Shown: positions 34,868 through 44,562 of the stretch, piece by piece
How positions within the stretch are numbered: the first letter of the stretch is position 1
How the letters are laid out: every line of letters starts with the position of its first letter
Source: Chrysopilus asiliformis
Taxonomy: Eukaryota > Arthropoda > Insecta > Diptera > Rhagionidae
DNA: 64,000 nt
Reading direction: 5' to 3'
Assembly: GCA_964034945.1 (NCBI GenBank)
Contig: OZ035960.1
Coordinates: forward strand, 50,967,706 to 51,031,705
Notes under the pieces: model-generated
What the model saw: only the letters and a program-made list of their open reading frames with translations
Database searches by the model: none
What the model was told of the DNA's origin: nothing
Program-made: the position numbers and the translations under genes

Positions 34868-35280
34868 AGGTTTCATGAAATGGCGCCTTTTAAAAAAACT
34901 TTTTATACTCTATATGACAATCATTTTGAATTTAGTATACCATTTGTAATGCATCGAACTAATCGTCGGACACAAAAATTACATACATTAGAGCAGCGTT
35001 TTCCAAACTGGGAGGCGTGGACTAGTCTAAGGGGAGGCGCGAATATTAGCCAGTATTGACAAAAAAAAGTGCACGTGCAGCTAATACAATACGTAACATA
35101 TAGGTACATATTAACTACTATGCTGCTGATGCTACCCTTACCCCGTAGCAAACATAACGGTTCAAATATTTTTAAGGGGGCCGTGGTAAAATAAAGTTTG
35201 GAATCCACTGCATTAGAGTGTTTGTTATGACCAAAGATTTTGATTTCTGTCTGTCCGTTTATCTGTGAATATTTAAAGTT
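34868..35280 (-). repeat. Dispersed repeat D, reverse copy
   Basis: On the minus strand it carries ACGGACAGACAGAAATCAAAA and TTTGTGTCCGACGATTAG (separate words) followed by GCATTACAAATGG. A hAT MITE interrupts it. Confidence 0.55.
34994..35210. mobile_element. hAT-type MITE, 8-bp TSD CATTAGAG
   Basis: 217 bp, CAGCGTTTTCCAAACT at the left and the inverse of CAGTGGATTCCAAACT at the right, flanked by CATTAGAG at 34986-34993 and 35211-35218. CAG ends and an 8-bp duplication are characteristic of hAT elements. Non-coding. Confidence 0.85.
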
Positions 35281-35284
35281 GCGA

Positions 35285-35358
35285 TCATACAGAGAAAAAA
35301 TTGGTCATATGGATAAAATCTTTGTTAAATTAACAAATTGTTTTAATAAAATTACAAA
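35285..35358 (+). repeat. Repeat H copy cut by LINE insertion
   Basis: Same TTGGTCATATGGATAAAATC start as at 3118. Ends in TAAAATTACAAA, which is duplicated on the far side of the LINE. Confidence 0.55.
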
Positions 35359-37346
35359 ATAATAATAATAATAATTCTAGTTTATTCGCAATATACAATA
35401 GGATACATCCCTTTCGCCGTACATGGTAGAAAAATACTTAAGAAAATGTAAAAATTTAAAAAAAAAATTCAAGTAATAATTAGAAATGAATAACAAAAAA
35501 CAAGTCGAGGTAAAAAAAAATTAATAATAAAAGTAATAATAAATATCTTAATGAAAAGTATAATAATAAAAAAAAAATCAATACAATTAACACATGGAAT
35601 ATGCTTACGGGGATTTCTGCAGGTGATTAAAAAGTTGGATTTTGAAGGAAGAGTAACGGTTAATAAGTCTAATGCTCAATGGAAGTGAATTCCAAAGTTG
35701 AACGCTGCGAACAAAGAAGGATAACTGATGTTGCTTAGAACTGTGATGTGGGACGATCAGACTCTGAGTCCTTGACGATTGGGGAAAGATAAGTTCCGAC
35801 TTCAGGTATGCTGGGAAATTAGGCTGCTTTACAATCTTAAAAAGAGTTAGAACTATCCGAAAATCGACAAGTTGAGTGAATTTTATACCAATAGTAGCAA
35901 TTACAAACTTAGATATATGGTCATACTTTCTTAAATTGTAAATAAAGCGGACACAAGAGTTAAAACAAATCTTAAGTTTATTCATAGATCTATAATCTAG
36001 ATGACCATAAACTTCAATACCATACATAAAAATAGGCACAAGCAATGATTTGACGAGCTTCATTTTTACGTCCAACGGCAAAAACCGAGCAGATGCCCAC
36101 AATCTTCTAAGGCTACCATAAGTTCTACTGGTTACATAGTTCACATGATTCGTCCAGGTGAGCGTATTATTCATGACGAGACCAAGATTCCGTACCTTTT
36201 TAACATAAGGGATTACAACAGAATTTAGCATAACCGGCGGAAAGTAAGACATATCTAGATCATTATAGTACACAATCATGGCCTGCGATTTAGCGGGGTT
36301 AATAATTAGACAATTAGTTTCGGCCCACTTATGAATAGATGCTAGATCACTATTAAAATCAACCATACAGTTTTCCATCAACCCTAAGCGCGAATGCATA
36401 TAAATTTGTACATCGTCAGCAAACAGATGAATAGATGCATATTTCACCACCCCAGGTAAGTCATTAATGTAAATGCTAAATAGAAGAGGCCCTAAGATTG
36501 ACCCCTGAGGCACACCTCTCAGTATTGGAAGAGAGTTCGAAACTGTATTACTGATTTTGGTCATTTGACTACGACTCTTAAAAAAAACTGCGTATGAGGT
36601 TCGTGGCACAAATATTAAAGTTAAAATTAGTCCAAAGTTTACGGAGTAACATTTCATGATTGACAGAGTCGAAAGCTTTGGAGAAATCTAACAAGCCTAA
36701 AACAACTATCTCTTCTCTATCCATATGTTTTGTAAAATCAGATACCACTTTGAGTAACGCTGTAGTGCAGCTATGATCAGATCTAAACCCGGATTGGCAT
36801 GCGCTTAAAAGCCCCCATTCCCTTAAGTAGTCCTTTATTTGATCGCATAAAAGTCTTTCAAATATCTTTCCCAGGCACGGTAGCAAGCTGATGGGTCTAA
36901 AGTCAGACAGTGATGAAATTTTAGTTTTCTTTGGTATAGGAGTTATAATGGCATTTTTCCAGCTTTTGGGAAACGTTGAAGAAGATATGCAAACTTTAAA
37001 GATATAAGTAAGATACTTCAAAATCGATGGTAAAAGCTTTCTTACAAATAGGACATTAATACCATCACAACCCTGAGCTTTGGACGTGCATTTACTAAAG
37101 GCAACAGCTACGTCATACTCGCTAACTGCTTTAAAACTAAACTCGTTCGATCTTAAATCATCCCTGACCATTGTTACATTAAAAGTATCAGAAGAAATAA
37201 AATTATCTGAGATTGATCCAGCGAAATGCTTATTTAGTTCATTGGCATCGAATGAAGAGGTGTCAAATTCCACATTACCTCGAAAATCAAGGGAATTAAG
37301 TTCCTTCCACAATACTGCTGGAGGCAAATCTGGTTACAAAAAATTA
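35359..37346 (-). mobile_element. 5'-truncated LINE (Jockey/CR1-like), copy 3, 12-bp TSD
   Basis: Flanked by TAAAATTACAAA at 35347-35358 and 37347-37358, an exact 12-bp target duplication. The 3' end (minus) is an (ATT)n tail at about 35360-35378 after a ~225-base 3' UTR. The 5' end stops within ORF2 upstream of the reverse transcriptase. The clean borders make it the best-delimited LINE here. Confidence 0.85.
35605..37327 (-). pseudogene. LINE reverse transcriptase with one frameshift
   Basis: The first frame (37327-36578) contains GCDGINVLFVRKLLP, ITPIPKKTKISSLSDFRPIS, the QSGFRSDHSCTTALL motif and DFSKAFDSVNHEML. It stops after NLIRSFF at an eight-base T run (minus strand; 36580-36587). 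The second frame continues the protein with RGVPQGSILGPLLF, the catalytic HLFADDVQIY and a C-terminal region ending LWNSLPLSIR and FKIQLFNHL, to TGA at 35605-35607. Removing one base of the run would restore continuity, so the break may be a recent mutation or a sequencing error. The endonuclease is missing through 5' truncation. Confidence 0.85.
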
Positions 37347-37497
37347 TAAAATTACAAAGTAAAGTTATTAAAAGGGCGTTACCAGACCATTCCTTGCCTC
37401 TTACCGAAGGAAATAATTTTTTATGAGTTTTTCGGAGACATATCGAAAAATTTATAAATACCAAATGTATTTAGATTATGATTTTACATACACTTAA

Positions 37498-38236
37498 AGT
37501 GCCGCTCCACATAAGAGTAAATGCCGGCGAGAACCTCTCGATAGCAGCTACTCGCAAATGGACACGTCTCTGAGAGTCGCTCGCAGAAACTCGCAAAAAC
37601 TCGCGAGCTAGTTTCTGCGAGCTGTCAAAAGTGATTCTACTCTCTGGTCGACATGCACCCACTGAACTCTTGGGGAGTTGCTCGCCAGATACGAACGGCG
37701 TTTGAATTTCGCTAGTAGCTCTCGAGAACTCGCCAAAGCAAGATGTCAAAGAAATCAAGATATTGCTTCTCTCATTTTTGTAGTTTTTTCTGATGACAAC
37801 CGGTCCACAATTTTAATTAAAAACTCTATTTCCGAACTTGTTACCCTACAAAAATTTCTAAATTGTTGCGCGTCTTCAATTTGCAATTCTCTTATTAGAT
37901 TTTCAATTTGCAATTCTCTTAAAGATTTCTCCTTTGAATCCATGACTTAACCCAGCACTTTTTTGGCTGATTTTGATTGTCTCTTATTATTAATTAGGAT
38001 AATCACCTTCCTGTAGTGCGATGACATTTCGATTACTTTCCACTTTCAGTCGTGCATCACTCTCAAATGAACAGGGTCTGGAGAGTTTTCACGAAAGTAC
38101 TTTTCGCTAGAAACTCGCCGAGAGCTCGCGATAGAAAAATCGCCGAAAATAACTCTCAAATGGACAACCTCCTGCAAGTAACTCTCGAGAGTTTTGGAGA
38201 GTTACTGGCGAATTTATTCTCATGTGGACCGGCACC
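37498..38236. mobile_element. 739-bp Harbinger-like element, TSD TTA(A)
   Basis: Imperfect inverted ends AGTGCCGCTCCACATAAGAG and GGTGCCGGTCCACATGAGAA, flanked by TTAA at 37494-37497 and 38237-38240, which also contains the TTA expected of PIF/Harbinger. Subterminal ACTCGC/GCGAGT and ACTCTC words are repeated many times, like transposase-binding arrays. A transposase remnant lies in the middle. Confidence 0.75.
37755..37943 (-). pseudogene. PIF/Harbinger transposase fragment
   Basis: A 62-codon minus-strand frame starting MDSKEKSLRELQIENL contains DAQQFRNFCRVTSSEIEFL and TTKMREAIS. This matches the pattern F-x-NF-x-R-M/V-T-x-x-x-F/I...T-x-MREAI that precedes the DDE core in Harbinger transposases. 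RELQIE(N/D) is duplicated at the start by a short DNA repeat. The catalytic domain is absent. Confidence 0.6.
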
Positions 38237-38240
38237 TTAA

Positions 38241-39514
38241 TAAATCGGCGCGAATGTGAGGCGCGGCAGTCACTTTATGACCTATTCTGTTACTTGGATT
38301 GACACTGGTACTCTTCCCCTATAGCAAAAGTTCTGTAAATCACTTGAGACCATCACATCAAATTCTGAAGTCGCGATGTAATGAAGTGGTTTTGTTCTGA
38401 TTCGTCTCCCTCCTTTGGCCAGAAGTGCATGTCACCTTCGTTAATTGCATACCTGAGAAATTTCAGAAAAGACGTGGCAAAATCAACTCACGTACCAACG
38501 TATGAAAACTCAACGTTGATGGACTCGACAGTGAAATTTCTTTTAATGTTCTCGACCTTTAAAAAATCGTCTTTTTTCCATCACATTTAAATTTAACAAT
38601 AATCGAGCATGATGAGGACGATTAGTTAGTTTGTAACGCTTGAGATTTTGTAAAAAAAAACACGAAAAAAAAACACTCAAGATAAAGCCATCACATGTAA
38701 AGATTTTAGTCATATCACTAATTAAATATCATAATATGCAGTTTTTATATAACTACTCATACTTTATTGATATTTAGAAATGGGACGATAATAGCGTACT
38801 CTATGTGAACCCCATTCCTTTTATTCAGTCTAATTCACTGGCAACTTAACGATGACATCTCGTGAACTTCATTTCCAGCAGCCTCCTTGGCGCTTTATAA
38901 GATTATCTTTTCTTTTGTCCAGATTCCATACTCTGAAGAGAAATGTTAATATTTGAACTCTTAATTGCTTCCTAATTGTCCTCAATTAGCGAAAATGTTA
39001 ATGGACGGCGACGAAACCATTGCAGAAAATTCTTAATTCTTGAGATTTGCCCGAGAATTCTTAAGATGGCTGTCGACCGTCTTGAAGACCGAATGTTTCA
39101 ATGATTCGAACTAAAGATGTTTTTGTTGTGTAATTTAACAAAAAGCAATCTAATATTTAGTTATTCTACCAACTAAACTGAATGTAAGTAATTTTGTAAC
39201 CGGTATATCGATATCAGAAAAGGGCGTTCGAGGGTTGTGCAATCAAAACAAGAACAAAATTTGTTCCTCCCAAATAGAAACATGATGACCAATTTTTGAT
39301 GAAAAAATCTGACCAGACATAAAAATATCCAAAGTCATTGATTTATTCTTCTTGTAAATTCTATATATGGAATATTGTTGGATTTATGGAATTGATTTTT
39401 GAAAAATTATGCGTGATTCATTACAAAAATGATTTTTTTTAGTTTCTTATAATAAAGTATTGTTCTCATGAAAATTTTTGACCTCTTAATATCGCCTAAA
39501 AACATTTGCCGAGC
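38241..39514. other. No gene or element recognised
   Basis: A plus-strand frame at 38381-38590 has no recognisable feature. The rest is AT-rich unique-looking DNA. Confidence 0.3.
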
Positions 39515-40150
39515 ACTCCTGAGTCGATTGGAGCATTATTACAAAAACGTCTTTCTATCTGTCAGTCTGTCTATCAGTCTGTGCACAAGATTTCTCAAAA
39601 ACTACTAGAGTTAGAGCTATGACATTTTACAGGCATATTTGGTCCTATAATGGGACGATCCTATCAACTTTTGGTGGAAATCCGTTAAGTAACAAAATTG
39701 GCGGCTTTTTAAACGTCGCAATTTCGTTTTTCGCGTTTACTCCGAAACTACGCGTTTTTCTGTAGTCTTGTTTATAAAAAAAAGTTGGAGACCATAAATT
39801 TTCCTATATTTTCGTCATTCACTAGAAATGTATATCTCAGGCCGTTCTCGAAATATGCTGTTATTTTAAAAAATCATTTTTTTTTGCGATTGTCTCGAAA
39901 AATAAAGGGTTTTTGGTGGTTCAAAATATGAGATAAATTGAAGAGAATAATGTTTACCTTAATTTTGTTCTTTACTGTTATCCGTTATCTTTTACCGTTA
40001 TTGAAATATTTTCATTAAAATTTTGAAAAATAGATTTTTGCGAATTACTTGCAAATTAATTCGAAAACATTGTTAAAAAAAAAATTAAAGATGGATGGAT
40101 ATCTTTTACCGTTATCAAGATATTTCTGATTTTATATTTTAATATTAACT
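39515..40150 (-). repeat. Dispersed repeat E, copy 2 (reverse)
   Basis: Begins CCTGAGTCGATTGGAGCATT and contains CAACTTTTGGTGGA and repeated TCTTTTACCGTTAT words, the inverse of 20220-21060. Confidence 0.6.
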
Positions 40151-40159
40151 TAAATTTTT

Positions 40160-40495
40160 ATTCGTGTAGAGATGTAAGGATTTCCCGGGAAATTGCATTA
40201 TGCAGGAAGTCGGAATTATTTTTCTGTCTCAAGAAATCGGGGTTTTTTTTTTAATTTCCCGAAAATCTCGAGAATTTCCGGGAAATAAAAAAAAAATATT
40301 TTGTATTGAAAAACGAATATTTTGTGACCATTTTTGACTAATTTTTTTTTCTTAACTTTATTCCTGGAAAATTCTCAGTTTTTTCTTGGGAAACGGGAAT
40401 TTCTAAAAGTCATTAAATTAAAATTCCCGAAAAACGTTTAACTAAAAGGAATTCATAAAATTATTCCCATCTCGGGAATTCCTGTCACAATCTCT
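40160..40495 (+). repeat. Dispersed repeat F, uninterrupted copy
   Basis: Continuous version of the repeat split at 32490-34860. Starts near GATTTCCCGGGAAATT and ends TCTCGGGAATTCCTGTCACA. Confidence 0.6.
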
Positions 40496-40759
40496 ATTAT
40501 AGTGTAAATTGTGCAGAAACGTAGATTTTGTATAAGAAAGTAATATGCTGTTCACACCAGATATTTATAACAAAAAAAGCACTGTTGCAAAAAAAAATGT
40601 TGCAAAAAAAAAAATTAAATGTCCCTACAGAAGTGTTTAGCAGATTTTAAGTTGAATTTTTCTGGACCATCACAGATTTTTTTTTAGAAAATCTTGAAAA
40701 AAAGCGCCGAATTGAGATCCAACCGAATTAAAGACAGATAAAATACAAGGAAATGTTCA

Positions 40760-41490
40760 AGACATGGGCGTCCGCAGGTACCAGCTGAGGGCCGTCCCCA
40801 CCTCACCGTCCGATTGCATTTTCATGTATGGAACGGTTAATCATATTTTCGATACTATGTACCGTTTTCGAGAGAATAGAAAAAAAATCAATTTATATGT
40901 ATGGGTAAAGTGTAACATAGCGCAAAAACTAAGTTTTGAAATCACTTTACCCCTCCCCTTACTCCCCCTACCCCTCGCGTTACTTTTCCGTATGCCTATG
41001 TTGGAACCAGAACTACTACAGACACTCATGCCAAATTTCAAGTCAATCGGTTCAGCCGTTTTTGCGTGAAAGAGGAACAGACAGACAGACACCAACTTAT
41101 TTTTATATATTAGTATGATTCAATGTGAATCACCGTTTTCGAGAAAATTGTAAAAAAAACTGTTTGTAGAGGGGAAGGGAGAAGGAATGGTCCGATTTTG
41201 TCCATTCAAGAACTTAGCCTTACCGCGATAGTTGCGAGAAACGCAACTATACAAAATTCCAAGTTTTTGACTCAATCCTTTCGAAAGTTATGGTGTTCAC
41301 GGACAGACAGACGGACAGACAGATAGACGGACAGATGAACAGACGGTTAGACGGTCAGACGGACGGATATTTGGAAATCAAAATATTTTGTCATCCTAAA
41401 TACCCTGGTGTGGTTCATTTTTGTGTCCGATGATTGGTTCGATGCGTTACAAACGGAATCCTAAATCTAATATACTCCTACATTATATAT
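40760..41490 (+). repeat. Repeat D and related sequence
   Basis: 41105-41490 is a full repeat D copy with ATGGACAG/GACGGACAG units and GCGTTACAAACGGAATCC. It shows the empty AAT site used at 6313. Upstream, 41025-41100 has AAGTCAATCGGTTCAGCCG and an ACAGACAGACAG run, common in insect repeats. Confidence 0.5.
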
Positions 41491-41491
41491 C

Positions 41492-41725
41492 ATATCGTCG
41501 GCTAAAAGTGAAATTGTGCTAAGTCCATTTGGTATAATTTTCCAGAAGAGCAATGAAAACCTTGTTAAATCGTTTTAATTCTCTTTCAATAACACTGAGT
41601 TTTCTTTAAATGAGACTCTGTTTTCTTTAAATGAAAATTAAAATGATTTAACAAGGTTTTTTATTGCTCTTCTGTCAAATTTGGTATAATGGACTTAGCA
41701 CAATTTCACTTTTAGCCGACGATAT
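41492..41725. mobile_element. Foldback MITE, TA target
   Basis: ATATCGTCGGCTAAAAGTGA and its inverse bound 234 bp whose arms continue through GAAATTGTGCTAAGTCCATT and beyond, with TA-containing flanks. Mariner-type MITE likely. Confidence 0.8.
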
Positions 41726-43286
41726 AGTGTAAAAACATGATAGAAAAATAATCATCTTGTATAGAAAAATCGTTCAAATAAGAAATTCAAATGTTAATGA
41801 GTCTTATGTAGTCATTTTTTCTATTTTCCAAATAAAACGTTTTATTTAATTAACAAAAAATTATCTTTCATAACATAGATTGATGCCTTAGCTTAGAAAA
41901 AGAAAGCGCCTCATTTGAGAATTTTTTATTTTAATGGCGGGAAATTAAAATGTTGACTAAGGTCACTATAAGAGTGCTATGCATTCTTGGAAATTGCAAT
42001 TTGCCACGTCATTAAGTACACTTTCCAATTAATTTACTCTTTTCCTAGCTTCCCAACAGCTCCCTATAAAAGTGAACAAAATGGAGAGCCAAACGTCAAG
42101 CCAACGGCCCATTAGTCTTATAACGACGCTATAAGCCAACATACATTTTTCCCAGCACCATTTCCCTTCCCGTCTTCTCATACTAGATATGGGATATTCA
42201 TCTAAGTGTCATCATTCGCCTGATTCGTCAGTTGGCTGGTTGGTTGCCTTCCAGTTTCGTGTGATGCCTGCGCCATCCAAACCCGAGACGAGATGCCTTT
42301 TGAAACAAAGGATACTCATTTCCCATCCGTCGTCTATCAACAGTCCATATAGAATTAGTGGCGCTTCATCAGCGTTTAAGCGCAATTTGAAGATTTTCTT
42401 TCATCCCCTTTTTGTCCTTTTTTCATGTTCTTCAGTGCGACATTTTAATTCGCGAGTTTCTTTTTGGCGCACAACAGTTTCTAATATTCATCTTTTCAGC
42501 ACGGTTCCTCTTCATTTCAACATAATCAGCCACAGAAAAATTTGTTTCTATGGTTCTCACTAAGGTTTCGCATCTCTAAAATCTAAATTTATGTCCACCC
42601 TGATTTTAAGTCACTGAAACTTTCAACTTGCCTGATGCCTGGCAAATTAAAGCAATAAGAAAAACAAGCAGGAAAAAACTTTTGTTAATTGCAATTAACG
42701 CTTTCGTGTCTTTAATTGCTACACGCCATCGTAATCCTCATCACCATTTCCAGGATCTCAGTAATTATCCTGGCTAGTCCTTGGCAATTTCTATTCAATG
42801 ATCGACAGATGAGGAGTAAAATTTTGTTACACTATCTTCTTGGAAACTCTACTTTTAGGTTGTTTTTTGTTGTTGTTGTTGTAATAGATATATTCTTACT
42901 GATGCGATAGGGGAGACTAGCGTAAGTTGTAATAAAAATTAGAAGCTGAGCTTTTAAACTGCCTCTAAATCTAATAGTAAGTTTTAACATTATTGGTTTT
43001 CATGCGAGCGGAGAAAGATTTTATTTTAATTTTATATCTGAAAAAGTTCTGTTATGATCTTTGAAGGCTTTTCATTTTTCGCTTTAAGATTTTGTGTGGA
43101 GCTTCTTAAGCACAGTTGACCCTGGAGCAAAGGAGATGACCGATTTTGCCAGCTCAAGATTTGGTCTACAAAAGAAAATTACAAAAAAGGTGTTTGAAGG
43201 TGTTTGAAAGAAAGTAAAGAAAATATTATTATCTGCTACTATGGATAATTTCTGCTTTTGATAAAATTGCCAATTTTTCACCAAAA
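41726..43286. other. No gene recognised
   Basis: A 124-codon frame at 42189-42563 has no ATG-proximal context or motif I recognise. A GTT trinucleotide run occurs at 42865-42881. Otherwise unique-looking. Confidence 0.3.
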
Positions 43287-43451
43287 GACCATGTTCAGAT
43301 TGGTAGAAATAGTCCGCCTAATTCTGACAGAAACTGGCAACATTAAGGCAAGGTGAGGAAGTTGGGCTCAGTCCCACTTCCTCACCTTGCCTAAATGTTG
43401 CAAGTTTCTGTCAGAATTAGGCGGACTATTTCAACCAATGTGAACAGGCTC
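43287..43451. mobile_element. 165-bp near-perfect hairpin element
   Basis: Arms 43287-43366 and 43373-43451 (containing AGTCCGCCTAATTCTGACAG and AGGCAAGGTGAGGAAG) pair over ~80 bp with a 6-base loop and few mismatches. The ends are the least well matched. No clear target duplication. Confidence 0.75.
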
Positions 43452-43680
43452 AAAGAGAGCAACTCAAACACAATTAACCTAACCAAACAATTCAACTGTC
43501 ATTCGATGTCATCGCGACAAAAGTTGCATTTTTCGAACTTTGGTGGCGTTGTCGTGTCGCTGTCGTCGCAATGTAATCAATTCAATAAAAATGCATACGT
43601 TGAAAATTACTTTGACAACTCCGACGACTCTCGTCGACGTCTTATGTCACCGTCATCGCAATGTAACTCAGGCTTAAGTT
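43452..43680 (+). repeat. Short direct repeats rich in GTCGTCG
   Basis: GTCGCTGTCGTCGCAATGTAA (43549-43569) and GTCACCGTCATCGCAATGTA (from 43646) are diverged direct repeats. Their origin is unknown. Confidence 0.4.
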
Positions 43681-43789
43681 TGATGAGTGCGTAACATGTC
43701 TGTATGTGTGTATGTCCGTGTGTTCATTCGTATGCATGTTTGTAACGAAAATTGTAAGATCGACTTCTCGCAGTAAAGCTTATCCAACT

Positions 43790-43946
43790 TTGACGCCGGT
43801 TCCTGCATGGGAAAGCTGTTATCGTCCCATAGAACTCTATTTTGGAAAATATTAACCGTTTTCAAGATAATCGCAAAAATCTATTCCATTTGTATGGGAG
43901 AGAGGGAAGGAGTAATCCGATTGAATTTTGATGTCTGACCAAGTTA
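43790..43946 (+). repeat. Repeat D-related segment, left of nested block
   Basis: Contains AACCGTTTTCAAGATAATCG and GATTGAATTTTGATGTCTGA. The same background resumes at 57339 with CCGTTTTCGAGAAAATTG. Confidence 0.45.
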
Positions 43947-43991
43947 CACTCAGAAAAATGTCCAGGTCAACTTTTTGTCAGGTTAAAGCTA

Positions 43992-44364
43992 GAACCTGAA
44001 TCGTACGTCGCGTCGATGCGTCCGTCATGCATGCGTCCGGTTGACAGTTCGATGCGGTGACAGTTGGGTACAGCAACGAATCTGGAGTTAATTCATTGTT
44101 TTGCACTTCTTCTATTAGTTTATCGTCGAAACAATTACTTTCAATTTGTTCCATACTTAAATTGCTTAAATCGTAAACAAACTTTTTTGCTAAATGACAT
44201 TTCCGTGCGTTGCCGCATGTAAAAGTAGAAAGTAGACCTACTCTATGCGGTTGCCGCATCGGAAAACGTATTATTAGGGGAGTACTCATAGCAGCCCGTT
44301 GATTCTACTCGAACTGTCAACGTGACGGACGCATGACGGACGCATCGACGTACGATTCAGGTTC
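43992..44364. mobile_element. 373-bp TIR element in MITE C, TA target
   Basis: GAACCTGAATCGTACGTCG and its inverse bound the element, flanked by TA at 43990-43991 and 44365-44366. GATGCGTCCGTCATGC-type words repeat near both ends. The minus-strand interior has an open stretch (KKFVYDLSNLSMEQIESN) that looks protein-like but matches nothing I know. Confidence 0.75.
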
Positions 44365-44558
44365 TACCTTAACTCTGACCACTAGCTGGCTGACAGAGGT
44401 TTACATTACATGACATTACATCCTCGAAATGCCTATCTAAGGTCAACTCGTGCAGCTCCCAAGGCCCTACTACACCTGCTGGCGGCTTAATTTCAGAATT
44501 TCTCCGGTCACAGGTTTTACTTTCCCTCATGCAGGCGAACGCGCGCCTGCCCGAGGCC

Positions 44559-44562
44559 AATT
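44559..44562. other. Target duplication AATT (left)
   Basis: Matches AATT at 57289-57292. The uninterrupted paralogue at 61586-61596 reads GCCAATTACGCC. Confidence 0.9.

Noticed and set aside
37498..38236. piggyBac assignment from the TTAA flanks
   Set aside because: Ends are A/GGTGCCG rather than CCC, and the coding remnant is Harbinger-like; TTA is contained in TTAA.
42189..42563. 124-codon plus-strand frame
   Set aside because: No recognisable motif or domain; Ser/Phe-rich as expected for chance frames in this base composition.
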